64,000 bases of DNA from the NCBI RefSeq assembly GCF_047425865.1, contig NZ_CP179735.1; one strand, 5' to 3'. Positions within the stretch are counted from its first letter, which is position 1, and each line of letters opens with the position of its first letter. A model generated the notes under the pieces. That model made no database searches. It was not told the DNA's origin and was given only the letters and a program-made list of their open reading frames with translations. The position numbers were made by a program, and so were the translations under genes. This stretch comes from Macrococcoides equi. GTDB lineage: Bacteria > Bacillota > Bacilli > Staphylococcales > Staphylococcaceae. Of the stretch, positions 32,528-41,660 are shown piece after piece.

Positions 32528-33728
32528 TGAAGCTTTATTAAATATCAGTAGTACTTCATTGTATGCTGCATTTATCTTATATTTAATTGCCATCTTACCT
32601 TTTTCAGCGAGTATAAGAGCAAAGTCGAATCGCAGTGAAAAAATAGCTGTGACGTTAACCATTATTGGATTCATTATGCAGCTGATTTATTTTATTACAA
32701 GATGGATGGCAGCAGGTCATGCGCCTGTAAGTAATATGTATGAATTTTTAACGATGTTCGGTATTATGATGGTCGGTGGATTCCTTGTATTATATTTCAT
32801 CTACCATACACCAATTTTAGCATTATTCTCATTACCAATTGCTATGCTTGTTATTGTTTATGCGAGTATGTTTTCAAGGGAAGTATCACCATTGATTCCA
32901 GCATTACAAAGTAACTGGTTAGCAATACATGTTATTACAGTAACAATAAGTTACGGTATTTTATCAGTAAGTTCTGTAGCTGGTCTAATCTATCTATTAA
33001 AATATGTTGATGCAAACGAAAAATCAAAAGATGCTTTTTGGCTGGAAGTAGTAATGTACTTTATCACACTTGTCATTGCTTTTATCTTAACGACGATCGT
33101 AATGAAAGGTATTGTTCATTATCAGGAAGATTATTATTATTATGATAAAAATAATTCTAAAACAATTGCTGAATACCATTTGCCTGGTATTGTAACGTTT
33201 AAAGATAGTATACCCGTTGTAAAAGTAGAAGGAACTAAGCGAGATTATAAACCTGTTGACCGTTTTAGTACAGGCATAGAATTACCACCCGTAATCAATG
33301 CTCAGAAACTAAATACAGTACTATGGTCGATTATTATTGGCACAATTCTATACGGACTGTTAAGATTAATTTTAAGAAGAACGTTATTCTCAGTAATTAA
33401 ACCACTTACTAATAAAGTTTCATTGCAATTAATGGATGAGATTTGTTATCGCTCAGTCATTATCGGTTTTCCATTATTTGCGCTCGGTGGTTTATTGTTT
33501 GCTAGTATTTGGGCTCAGATTGCCTGGAGTAGGTTCTGGGGCTGGGACCCTAAAGAGGTCTGGGCTTTAATAACTTTCTTATTCTATGCTATATTTTTAC
33601 ATTTACGTCTAGGTCGTGGATGGGAAGGTAAAAAGAGTGCATGGCTTGCAGTAGGCGGTATGGCGATTATATTATTTAATGTTATCGCAGTTAATTTAAT
33701 CATTGCTGGATTACATTCTTATGCGTAA
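32520..33728 (+). CDS. resC: Cytochrome c biogenesis protein ResC (CcsA)
   Basis: 402 residues, polytopic with about eight helices. The haem-handling WWD-type motif is FWGWDPKEVWALI (about 340), flanked by conserved histidines in HLRLGRGWEG and GLHSYA; HAPVSNMYEFLTMFG (about 71) is the other family signature. ATG 32520 follows GGAGGAAG and overlaps the end of resB. It contributes the haem-translocating half of the ResBC cytochrome c synthase. srrA begins 18 nt downstream. Confidence 0.94.
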   Translation: MNSEALLNISSTSLYAAFILYLIAILPFSASIRAKSNRSEKIAVTLTIIGFIMQLIYFITRWMAAGHAPVSNMYEFLTMFGIMMVGGFLVLYFIYHTPILALFSLPIAMLVIVYASMFSREVSPLIPALQSNWLAIHVITVTISYGILSVSSVAGLIYLLKYVDANEKSKDAFWLEVVMYFITLVIAFILTTIVMKGIVHYQEDYYYYDKNNSKTIAEYHLPGIVTFKDSIPVVKVEGTKRDYKPVDRFSTGIELPPVINAQKLNTVLWSIIIGTILYGLLRLILRRTLFSVIKPLTNKVSLQLMDEICYRSVIIGFPLFALGGLLFASIWAQIAWSRFWGWDPKEVWALITFLFYAIFLHLRLGRGWEGKKSAWLAVGGMAIILFNVIAVNLIIAGLHSYA

Positions 33729-33746
33729 TAAAAAGGAGTAGTTAAA

Positions 33747-34454
33747 ATGAAAAACACGATATTAATCGTTGACGATGAAGACAGAATCAGAAAACTTGCA
33801 AAAATGTACCTTGAACGTGAAGGGTTTGAAACAGTAGAAGCTAGTGACGGTGAAGCTGCATTAGAACTTGCGTTAAACCAAAACTTTCATTGTATATTAT
33901 TAGACATCATGCTACCAGGTATGGACGGTATAGAAGTTTGTAAACGAATTCGTGAAGAGAAAACAACACCAATTATCATGCTTACGGCTAAAGGTGAAGA
34001 ACATAATCGTGTGGAAGGTTTCGAAATTGGTGCTGATGACTATATCGTTAAACCTTTTTCTCCACGTGAGGTCGTATTACGTGTTAAGGCAATTCTTCGC
34101 CGCTCACAACCGACGATGTATCTTAAACAGGATGCGCACGCGAAAGACTTAATCGTCTTTGACTCTTTAGTGATTGACAATGATGCACATCGCGTTATGG
34201 CAGAAAATAAAGAAGTTAATTTAACGCCAAAAGAATATGAATTACTATTATTCTTAGCTAAAAGTCCTGATAAAGTATTTGACCGTGAACAATTACTTAA
34301 AGATGTATGGCACTATGAGTTTTATGGTGATCTAAGAACGGTCGATACTCACGTTAAACGTCTACGTGAGAAATTAAATAAAGTTTCTCCAAAAGCTGCT
34401 GATATGATTCATACGGTATGGGGTGTAGGCTACAAATTTGAGGTAAAAGAATAA
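33747..34454 (+). CDS. srrA: Response regulator SrrA (ResD)
   Basis: 235 residues, OmpR family. The receiver has the acidic pair in VDDEDRIRKL, phospho-acceptor Asp in LLDIMLPGMDG (about 53) and Lys in DYIVKPFSPREVVLRV. The winged-helix domain contains LTPKEYELLLFLAKSPDKVF and VDTHVKRLREKL. It answers to SrrB, controlling respiration and anaerobic genes in staphylococci (ResD in Bacillus). AAAGGAG precedes the ATG. It overlaps srrB by 1 nt (TAATG). Confidence 0.96.
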   Translation: MKNTILIVDDEDRIRKLAKMYLEREGFETVEASDGEAALELALNQNFHCILLDIMLPGMDGIEVCKRIREEKTTPIIMLTAKGEEHNRVEGFEIGADDYIVKPFSPREVVLRVKAILRRSQPTMYLKQDAHAKDLIVFDSLVIDNDAHRVMAENKEVNLTPKEYELLLFLAKSPDKVFDREQLLKDVWHYEFYGDLRTVDTHVKRLREKLNKVSPKAADMIHTVWGVGYKFEVKE

Positions 34455-36202
34455 TGCGCTATTTTAACAGCGTAGTCATTAAACTGTGGTTAACTATATT
34501 GTTTATAGTTACCGCAGTTTTAATTATATTGTCAGCATCACTGATCGGTTTTTTTAATGCTTATTTAAAAAGCGAGTCAGGTCATGCCTTAAAGCAGCAA
34601 GCAGAAAAAGCTGAACTCGTATTGACAAGTCATCATGATAAAAGTGATGCCATGACTTATGTGAAAGAACTCATTGAGAATCCTGCAGGTTTAATTATCG
34701 TACGTAATAAAGCAGATCTGAAGGAAACAAATGAAGATCCGCTTAGACAGTTAATGGTGGATGAAATAAAGAATAACGATGAATATGACAAGGTATTCAC
34801 TAAAGATAAATATGTCATGAAAGATATCAAGGTAGATTATCAAGGAGTACAACATGAATATATATTAATCGGTTATCCTTCTCAGGCATTTAACATGAAA
34901 GATAGCGGTATCTTTATTTATCAGGATACAAATTCAATGGATGATGCGCAAAGTTACATTACGTTGATTATATTTGTAGTAGCGATGATACTGCTTTTAT
35001 TATCTACTGTTTTTGCATTTTTCCTGTCCAACAAAATTACGAAACCTTTATTATTACTAAAAGCTGCAGCGTTTAACATTGCTCGAGGAGAGCGAAATAA
35101 TAAGGTAGCTGTACACTCTAGAGATGAGATTGGAGAACTGGCTTTAGCGTTTAATAAGATGGAGCAGCAAATTTCATTAAATATCAGTAAAATATCACAG
35201 GAAAGAAATTTGCGTGATCGTTTAATAAATGCTATGGAAGATGGTGTACTTAGTTTTAATATGGATCTTGAGAAACAGCTTCAAAATCCAAAAGCTGAGA
35301 AATTTCTTGATGAAATTACTCAGGAGGATACCGATATCCTCAGTCAATTTGTTAATAAGGTGATGGTCTCAGATGAAACGGTATACCATGAAATTGCAAC
35401 AAATGATAAACACTACGTTTTAATTATTTCTCCGGTTAAAAATACTTCTCATGGTCAGAACAATGGTGCAGTTGCAATCATTCGAGATATGAGTGAAGAA
35501 AAAAGAATTGATAACATGAAACAACAATTTATCGCAAATGTATCACATGAATTAAGAACACCAATTCAAATGCTACAAGGTTATACAGAGGCGATATTAG
35601 ATGGCATTGTAGAAGATAAAGAAGATGTTGATGAGTTTTTAAATATTATTCTGGATGAATCCAAACGATTAAATCGTCTGGTTAATGAACTCATTAATGT
35701 AGCACGTATTGATGCCGGAGAAACGACTTTAAATAAAGAATTGATGGATATCACACCTTTGGTTGAGAAAAATGTTCAAAACTTTAAACAAAGTGCTCAA
35801 GAACATGAAACACTATTAATACTTAATCTTAAACATACACGTCAAGTAGAGATTGATTATGATAAAATATTCCAGGTACTCACAAATTTACTTGATAATG
35901 CAATGCGATATACTAAAAAAGGGGATAGTATCACAATTGCTACCCATAATGATGATCATAACTTCTATATAGAGGTTATTGATACAGGAGTTGGAATAGC
36001 TGAAGAGCACATTGAGCATATATTTGATCGCTTCTATAAGGTAGATAAAGCTAGAACGCGTGGAAAGCATGGCACCGGGTTAGGGTTATTTATTGTAAAA
36101 GCGATTATAGAACGCCATGGCGGAAACATTGCTGTTACTAGTGTTCAAGGTCAAGGTACAACCTTTAGTATTTCGATTCCACTTGTTGACACAACCGTTT
36201 AG
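34454..36202 (+). CDS. srrB: Sensor histidine kinase SrrB (ResE)
   Basis: 582 residues. Two membrane helices (about 11-32 and 172-195) bracket an extracytoplasmic loop; then come a HAMP domain (FFLSNKITKPLLLLKAAAFN), a PAS-like region (about 265-365), HisKA with the phospho-His in ANVSHELRTPIQML (about 370), and HATPase_c with NLLDNAMRYT and GTGLGLFIVKAI. It senses respiratory or redox state. It is the last gene of the res cluster. The FMN riboswitch starts about 40 bp later. Confidence 0.95.
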   Translation: MRYFNSVVIKLWLTILFIVTAVLIILSASLIGFFNAYLKSESGHALKQQAEKAELVLTSHHDKSDAMTYVKELIENPAGLIIVRNKADLKETNEDPLRQLMVDEIKNNDEYDKVFTKDKYVMKDIKVDYQGVQHEYILIGYPSQAFNMKDSGIFIYQDTNSMDDAQSYITLIIFVVAMILLLLSTVFAFFLSNKITKPLLLLKAAAFNIARGERNNKVAVHSRDEIGELALAFNKMEQQISLNISKISQERNLRDRLINAMEDGVLSFNMDLEKQLQNPKAEKFLDEITQEDTDILSQFVNKVMVSDETVYHEIATNDKHYVLIISPVKNTSHGQNNGAVAIIRDMSEEKRIDNMKQQFIANVSHELRTPIQMLQGYTEAILDGIVEDKEDVDEFLNIILDESKRLNRLVNELINVARIDAGETTLNKELMDITPLVEKNVQNFKQSAQEHETLLILNLKHTRQVEIDYDKIFQVLTNLLDNAMRYTKKGDSITIATHNDDHNFYIEVIDTGVGIAEEHIEHIFDRFYKVDKARTRGKHGTGLGLFIVKAIIERHGGNIAVTSVQGQGTTFSISIPLVDTTV

Positions 36203-36241
36203 TTTGGTAAAATGATTTATGGCATTAGCCAAATAATAATT

Positions 36242-36353
36242 CATCTTCGGGGTCGGTGAAATTCCGAGCCGGCGGTAAAAGCCCGCGACCTGTGTAACGC
36301 AGCTGATCTGGTGTAATTCCAGAGCCGACAGTACAGTCTGGATGGGAGAAGAT
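36242..36353 (+). ncRNA. FMN riboswitch (RFN element)
   Basis: The RFN consensus is clear: P1 arm ATCTTC at 36242-36247 pairs with GAAGAT at 36348-36353, and between them lie GGGGTCGGTGAAATTCCGAG, CCGGCGGTAAAAGCCCGCGA, CTGGTGTAATTCCAG and CCGACAGTACAGTCTGGATG. The downstream part has CCTCCT near 36382-36387, which can pair with the ribU ribosome binding site AAGGAG near 36404-36409, and there is no terminator-like T run. It therefore probably controls translation. Confidence 0.96.
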
Positions 36354-36415
36354 AGAGGCCAGAGTTTGTCAAGTTTATTTGTCCTCCTGATTCAAAGATG
36401 AAGTAAGGAGAAAGT

Positions 36416-36976
36416 ATGACACAATTAAATAAGACAAGAAAAATGATTCTTATCAGTTTACTGAGTGCAGTGGCTTTTGTTTTAATGTTTATAAAAGTAC
36501 CTGTGCCATTTTTACCACCCTATTTGACAATTGATTTTAGTGATTTTCCGGCAATCATTGCTTTATTTACGATGGGACCAGTTGGTGCCGTATTCGTAGA
36601 AATGATTAAAAATATTTTAAATTTTGTTACCAATATGACGGATCCTATTGGACCTTTGGCTAATTTCCTTGCAGGTACATCCTTTATTATGACACTATAT
36701 ATTGTTACGAAAGGTAAATTGATTAAAATCTTACCAGCATTTATTCTCGCAACAATTGTTATGTCCATTGTCATGAGCATTTTAAATTACTTTGTATTAT
36801 TACCAATGTATGGCATGATTATGAATTTAAGTGATGTCGTTAAGAATGTACAGGTCATCGTAACAGCTGGTATTATTCCGTTTAATATCATTAAAGGTAT
36901 ATTATTATTGATATTATTTTATGTCGTGGTTAAACCGCTGGTTCCATTATTGAATAAACGATTACGTAATAAATAA
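36416..36976 (+). CDS. ribU: Riboflavin ECF transporter S component
   Basis: 186 residues, about six hydrophobic helices. The RibU signature LISLLSAVAFVLMFIKVPVP and LTIDFSDFPAIIALFTMGPV is present, with GPLANFLAGTSF in the middle. RibU captures riboflavin and works with the shared EcfT/EcfA energy module encoded elsewhere. Its leader is an FMN riboswitch, which agrees with the function. The SD AAGGAG lies 6 nt before ATG 36416. Confidence 0.95.
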   Translation: MTQLNKTRKMILISLLSAVAFVLMFIKVPVPFLPPYLTIDFSDFPAIIALFTMGPVGAVFVEMIKNILNFVTNMTDPIGPLANFLAGTSFIMTLYIVTKGKLIKILPAFILATIVMSIVMSILNYFVLLPMYGMIMNLSDVVKNVQVIVTAGIIPFNIIKGILLLILFYVVVKPLVPLLNKRLRNK

Positions 36977-37002
36977 ATGATCAATTAATATAAACTTGAC
37001 AT

Positions 37003-37039
37003 AAAAAATGGAGTGAGAACATTCTCACTCCATTTTTTT
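37003..37039. terminator. Bidirectional terminator between ribU and fer
   Basis: AAAAAATGGAGTGAGAA and TTCTCACTCCATTTTTT form a 17-bp perfect stem with A and T runs at the two ends, suited to both convergent genes. Confidence 0.92.
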
Positions 37040-37042
37040 GAG

Positions 37043-37294
37043 CTATTCAAACTTTAAAGCATCACCGTCAAAAGATTCATCTGCAACTTTGATTGAATCA
37101 GTAGGACAACCTTCAAATGCATCAATCATATCTTCTTCTAGTTCTTCAGGTATTTCCTGTGTACCTTGATTATCATCCAAAATTACATAAGCAATTCCTT
37201 CATCATCATAATCATATATATCCGGTGCGGCAGCACCACATGCACCACATGCAATACATGTATCCATATCAACGATTGTATATTTACCTGACAT
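37043..37294 (-). CDS. fer: 4Fe-4S ferredoxin
   Basis: 83 residues, acidic, the size of Bacillus Fer. Three cluster cysteines lie in CIACGACG (about 13-19) and the fourth in EGCPTDSIKV (about 63), enough for one [4Fe-4S] cluster. Single-cluster ferredoxins of this type hand electrons to P450s, nitrogen or anaerobic enzymes. A GGAGGCGAA ribosome binding site precedes the ATG. It lies next to ypbB-recQ as in Bacillus. Confidence 0.93.
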   Translation of the reverse strand: MSGKYTIVDMDTCIACGACGAAAPDIYDYDDEGIAYVILDDNQGTQEIPEELEEDMIDAFEGCPTDSIKVADESFDGDALKFE

Positions 37295-37398
37295 TTATTT
37301 TCGCCTCCTCACACATTCATGCTACACTATAAATAACATACATAACCATTTTAGAGATTGTTATCAGCTTTTTCAACAAAAATATTTCAGGTGATAAG

Positions 37399-38337
37399 AT
37401 GAAAGCGATTAATCAATATATCAGAACTAACTTTTTAGAAGATAAGTCAGTGAAAAGCTTATGGAAAGTTTTAAATGGTGCCAGGACGCAACAAACTTAT
37501 TTTGACGCTGTAATGCAGGACTTATTACCAGTATATGAACTATATCCTAATGTGTCGCTAGATGATATAGAAAAACAAATACTTCGACTTGATTCAAGTA
37601 ACAACATAAAGCTCTATCCTTATTTTCATTATGCGACTGATATAAGTTTTACGGGTCTATTATTATTATTACAAAGTGTTTCAGAAAATCTTCATCATTC
37701 AACAGATTTTATCCCAATGACTAATCGGCTGTTTATTCAGCAACATGTAAAAATGATTTTTGCACATATAAAGAATGAAAATTTATTTATTGAGCTTGCT
37801 AAAGAAGTTGAGCAGTTAGTACAGTATGTTGAAAAAGAAACGGGAACATGTTATTTTATTCATCTTTTAAGTGGACATGATATTACTCCAGCAAGTTATG
37901 AATTGCTCGGAATTCAATATAATAAAGCCATTGATGACATTGCTGCACAAATTTTTATCGAAAAAAATATTATTTTACATTGGATTAAATATCAAAGTCC
38001 TGACATATTAAAACAACTTTATGCCAGAACGCCTTTACACCTCAATACAAACGACACTTATAAGCGGTTACTAAGCGGCGCATCTATTGAAACGATACAA
38101 CAAGAAAAAGGCGTTAGAATACATACAATTCAAGATCATATCATTGAAATATTAATTAAAGATTATCCACTGGATATTTCATTGTTTCTTTCTCATAAGG
38201 AATATCAATTAATTTCAAAAATTTTAGAAGAACATCAATTTGGAAGACTCAAATCATATTTTGAATTATCTCCAGTAAAGGATTACTTTAAGTTAAAGTT
38301 AGCGATTGTTAAGTATAAAATGGAGCGGTTAATATGA
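37399..38337 (+). CDS. YpbB-like helicase partner with RQC-type domain
   Basis: 312 residues, mostly helical, with an HTH-like C-terminal segment (RLLSGASIETIQQEKGVRIH followed by TIQDHIIEIL, about 230-258) of the kind called HTH_40. It overlaps the helicase gene recQ by 4 nt. Because the helicase has no C-terminal RQC/HRDC region, this partner probably supplies a nucleic-acid-binding function in trans; that is inference. The ATG follows AGGTGATAAG. Confidence 0.75.
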   Translation: MKAINQYIRTNFLEDKSVKSLWKVLNGARTQQTYFDAVMQDLLPVYELYPNVSLDDIEKQILRLDSSNNIKLYPYFHYATDISFTGLLLLLQSVSENLHHSTDFIPMTNRLFIQQHVKMIFAHIKNENLFIELAKEVEQLVQYVEKETGTCYFIHLLSGHDITPASYELLGIQYNKAIDDIAAQIFIEKNIILHWIKYQSPDILKQLYARTPLHLNTNDTYKRLLSGASIETIQQEKGVRIHTIQDHIIEILIKDYPLDISLFLSHKEYQLISKILEEHQFGRLKSYFELSPVKDYFKLKLAIVKYKMERLI

Positions 38338-39755
38338 ATGCATTAAATAATATATTAAAAAATACATTTAAGATTGATCGACTGAGAGAAAATCAACGTG
38401 AAATCATAGATGAAATTTTAAGAGGAGCTGATGTATTAACGTTATTACCTACCGGTGCAGGTAAATCGTTAACATTTCAATTACCAATGCTTCTGTTAAA
38501 AAAGAAAACGATTGTTGTATCACCGCTCATTTCACTCATGGAAGATCAGGTGATGCAATTGAAAAATAAAAGGATTAAAGCTTGTTGTATCCATAGTAAT
38601 CTGGATGCGCAAGATAAATATATTATCTTACGTAACATTCATGCATATGACTTTATTTATTGTTCACCTGAATGGCTTTCAATCAATGGGTTAGAATTAC
38701 TAAAAGATTATCCATGTCAAACCGTTGTGATTGATGAAGCACATTGTATTTCTGAATGGGGATATGAATTTAGACCGCATTATTTAGTATTAGGTGAAAT
38801 TATCAATTATTATGATGCACAGGTTATCGCATTAACTGCGACTGCTAATAATCGGGTGATTCAAGATATACAACAAGTATTAGGTAAGCCGTTAAAGATA
38901 CTTGATTATATGTATGAAAGAATGAATATTTATTACGCTATCATCAACTGTATGAATGATGGTGAAAAATTAAAATACATCGAAAACATATTAAAATCTT
39001 CTGGACCAACTGTTATTTATTTTTCTTCAAAAAAGCAAGTAGAACTTGTTTATCAGTATCTTTACGAACAACATATTACAGTAGAACGATACCATGCAGA
39101 TATGACCTATGAAGAACGTATGTCAGTACAACAGCGTTTTATGCAGGATGAAATACAAGTTATCTGTGCAACGAATGCTTTTGGAATGGGAGTAAACAAG
39201 CCTAATATTCGTACAGTCATTCATTATCATATGCCCAAATCTATTTTTCAGTTTATACAGGAAATTGGAAGAGCAGGTAGAGATGGATTTTTAGCGCAAT
39301 CTATTCTTTTATACTCAGAAAATGATGAATTAATTGCTTATAGATTAAACGAGATGAATGAATTAAATCCTGATGAAATTGCCATGTTCTATCAAGGGAC
39401 AAAACTACCTGAAGAAAAACAAGTACTACTGGAAATATTAAGTAAGATGCATGATGAGCCTTTTATTGTTAGGAAGATTGCACAACATCAATCAATGAAA
39501 CGCCTTGCAACTTCAAATATGTTGTCATATATTCATGAACAAGGTTGTTTAACAAAGCGTTTAAAACAACTTAATCAAAATAATAGTCTACAATTAGATC
39601 AAATCGACGATGAATCAAAACAAAATAATAGGTGTTGTTCTATTTGTAATGAAGAAATTTATCTGAAGTTTAATCAATCAGATTATCAACCGCAAAAAAT
39701 GGCAAGTAAAGCGTTACTAAATCAACTATTTAATGATTTATATGACTTTACTTAA
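38334..39755 (+). CDS. recQ: RecQ-family ATP-dependent DNA helicase (RecS type)
   Basis: 473 residues. Helicase motifs: I in LLPTGAGKSLTFQLP (about 40), Ia in VVSPLISLMEDQ, II in IDEAHCISEWGYEFRPHY (about 136), III in ALTATAN, V in CATNAFGMGVNKPNIRTVIH and VI in QEIGRAGRDG (about 316). After the core there is only a short tail with C-x2-C motifs (CCSICNEE) and no HRDC. The short RecS form is normal for staphylococci. It acts in recombination and fork repair. Confidence 0.92.
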   Translation: MNALNNILKNTFKIDRLRENQREIIDEILRGADVLTLLPTGAGKSLTFQLPMLLLKKKTIVVSPLISLMEDQVMQLKNKRIKACCIHSNLDAQDKYIILRNIHAYDFIYCSPEWLSINGLELLKDYPCQTVVIDEAHCISEWGYEFRPHYLVLGEIINYYDAQVIALTATANNRVIQDIQQVLGKPLKILDYMYERMNIYYAIINCMNDGEKLKYIENILKSSGPTVIYFSSKKQVELVYQYLYEQHITVERYHADMTYEERMSVQQRFMQDEIQVICATNAFGMGVNKPNIRTVIHYHMPKSIFQFIQEIGRAGRDGFLAQSILLYSENDELIAYRLNEMNELNPDEIAMFYQGTKLPEEKQVLLEILSKMHDEPFIVRKIAQHQSMKRLATSNMLSYIHEQGCLTKRLKQLNQNNSLQLDQIDDESKQNNRCCSICNEEIYLKFNQSDYQPQKMASKALLNQLFNDLYDFT

Positions 39756-39816
39756 GCAACATATTTTGTCTATAATAAAAATGTATTGATAAATAATGAT
39801 TAAGTGGGTGAATATA

Positions 39817-40950
39817 GTGTCAAAAGACAACTTTAAAGACGAATTTGAAAAGAGCAAACAAAAAATAGAACGTGAATCACAAGAAAGCCTAAATCATGGG
39901 GTTGGTGAAGATACACTTACATCTAATGATTCAGAGCATGATTCTGTCGCTCAGGAAGAAACAAATGAAATATTCCCACCGCGTGGAGCATCTAGAAGAA
40001 ATCGTTCGATGGAAAGAAAAAATCGTGAAAAAACATTAGCCCCTGATGAAAAAGTAACTTATGAAGGAAAAGATAATCAGAATAATGTTGATGAATCCGT
40101 TGAAAATGATGGTATTAACAAAAAACGTGACCGCTCAATCATTGCTTCAGCGACAGGTGTCGGAGGTAGTGTTGTAGGTAATGTTGCGACGAATAAAAAA
40201 GGAATTCATGGTGACAAACCACTAAATAACAACAAAAAAGAAGATACTTCTAAAAAAGAAAAAATTGTTGCAGGGACAGCTGCAGGTGCAGTAGGTGTAG
40301 AAAAAGCACATGCTGAAACTGACAATAAAACGCATCAAGATAATCAAAAGGTTAAGCAAGAGCAAGAAGGTGGAGGTATTAAGAAATTTCTTCCAATTCT
40401 TGCTGCGATATTACTTCTTGTACCAATTATCCTTCTGTTAAGTACTTTTATAAACAACCAAGATGACGGAAAACCAAAAACTGAAGAAGTTGTAGTAAAG
40501 GATAATAAGAAAGAGACAAACAAAAAGACAGATGAGAAATCATCTGAAAAAGCAACAAATGACACTGAAACTACTGCAGATAAGACAAAAGAAGATAAAG
40601 TAGCAACCGAAGACAATAATACCAAAACAAATCAATCAACTGCTGAAGATAAATCACAAGAAGTTGCTACAAATGATAATGCTCAAAATACTGATAATAC
40701 TCAGAATGCTAATACTACAGACAACGCAACTACAGCTAATAACAATGCAACAAATAATAATCAAACCAACACTACGCCAGCTGCAAATGGCACAACGTCT
40801 CATGTAGTAGGTGCTCAGGAAAACTTATACCGTATCGCAATTAAATATTACGGTGCCGGAACGCCTGAAAATGTTGATAAAATCAGAAGAGCCAATGGTA
40901 TCTCTGGTAACAATCTTTCAGCTGGTCAAACATTAGTTATACCTAAATAA
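39817..40950 (+). CDS. ebpS: Elastin-binding-protein-like LysM surface protein
   Basis: 377 residues. The order of parts matches S. aureus EbpS: N-terminal FKDEFEKSKQ, acidic low-complexity region with FPPRGASRRNRSMERK, the GTAAGAVGVEKA repeat region, one membrane helix (about 196-213), a Thr/Asn/Lys-rich spacer, and a C-terminal LysM domain with AQENLYRIAIKYYGAGTPEN and IRRANGISGNNLSAGQTLVI. The LysM domain faces the wall. Start GTG 39817 is supported by GGGTG and homology to EbpS. Elastin binding in this organism is not established. Confidence 0.88.
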   Translation: MSKDNFKDEFEKSKQKIERESQESLNHGVGEDTLTSNDSEHDSVAQEETNEIFPPRGASRRNRSMERKNREKTLAPDEKVTYEGKDNQNNVDESVENDGINKKRDRSIIASATGVGGSVVGNVATNKKGIHGDKPLNNNKKEDTSKKEKIVAGTAAGAVGVEKAHAETDNKTHQDNQKVKQEQEGGGIKKFLPILAAILLLVPIILLLSTFINNQDDGKPKTEEVVVKDNKKETNKKTDEKSSEKATNDTETTADKTKEDKVATEDNNTKTNQSTAEDKSQEVATNDNAQNTDNTQNANTTDNATTANNNATNNNQTNTTPAANGTTSHVVGAQENLYRIAIKYYGAGTPENVDKIRRANGISGNNLSAGQTLVIPK

Positions 40951-40970
40951 ACATATAAGGGGATGGATAT

Positions 40971-41612
40971 ATGTATTTAAAGACGATAATGATACCAAAA
41001 GAAAAGTGTTATGTTGCAAATCCTGATGACACGGTTAAAAGTGTCCTTGATAAATTAGAACATCACGGCATTGATGGGATGCCGGTAGTTGAATCAGGTA
41101 AATATTTAGGGACTGCAACTAAATATAATATATTTAGACACTTTTTCTTTATGAAAACACCTAAACTAAGAGATGAATTCATTCAAGATACAAAAATAGG
41201 TGAAATTTTAACATTAGATGAATATAGTGTTAATGATGATACCTTCTTCGAAGAGTCTTTTCTTACATTGCAGGATTTTCCGATACTAAGCATTATCAAT
41301 GAGCGTCAGGAGTTTTTAGGGGTAGTGACGCGCTATGATGTGATGGATCAGTTTAAATCGGCTTTTGGTATGAGTAAACCAGGTGTGCGTATCGCGATTA
41401 CTTCTATTGATGCAGAAGGTCGCATTAAGCGATTAGCTTCTGCTTTATCGAAATTTAAATTAAATGCTATTTCATTCGTAACATTTGATGAAACTGATAA
41501 AATGCATCGAAGAATGATCGTTAAAGTAGAAAATCATAAAAACATTAAGAAATTCACAAAATACTTAAAACAAAATGGTTTTAAAGTACTTGATATTCAA
41601 GAAGATAATTAA
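40971..41612 (+). CDS. CBS-pair and ACT-like domain protein
   Basis: 213 residues. Two CBS motifs lie in the N-terminal two thirds: VKSVLDKLEHHGIDGMPVVE with SGKYLGT, and FFEESFLTLQDFPILSIINE with RQEFLGVVTRYDV. The C-terminal part (VRIAITSIDAEGRIKRLASA to VENHKNIKKFTKYL) has an ACT-like fold pattern, as in AcuB-type proteins. Such proteins sense adenine nucleotides. AAGGGGATGG precedes the ATG. Role unknown. Confidence 0.8.
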   Translation: MYLKTIMIPKEKCYVANPDDTVKSVLDKLEHHGIDGMPVVESGKYLGTATKYNIFRHFFFMKTPKLRDEFIQDTKIGEILTLDEYSVNDDTFFEESFLTLQDFPILSIINERQEFLGVVTRYDVMDQFKSAFGMSKPGVRIAITSIDAEGRIKRLASALSKFKLNAISFVTFDETDKMHRRMIVKVENHKNIKKFTKYLKQNGFKVLDIQEDN

Positions 41613-41616
41613 TTAA

Positions 41617-41647
41617 AGGGGACTCTTACAATGAGTCTCTTTTTTTC
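41617..41647 (+). terminator. Terminator between CBS gene and ypdA
   Basis: AGGGGACTC and GAGTCTCTT pair with two G-T steps around TTACAAT, then seven T. It lies before the ypdA ribosome binding site, which argues against the longer upstream reading frame for ypdA. Confidence 0.65.
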
Positions 41648-41660
41648 GGAAGGTGAAAAA

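Noticed and set aside
40500..40790. Repetitive Asn/Thr/Lys codons resembling a tandem repeat
   Set aside because: This is the low-complexity spacer of the EbpS-like protein, with no exact repeat unit; not a DNA repeat or CRISPR.
41631..41660. Upstream start for ypdA
   Set aside because: The extension reads through a terminator hairpin and lacks an SD; ATG 41661 has both SD and the correct family N-terminus.
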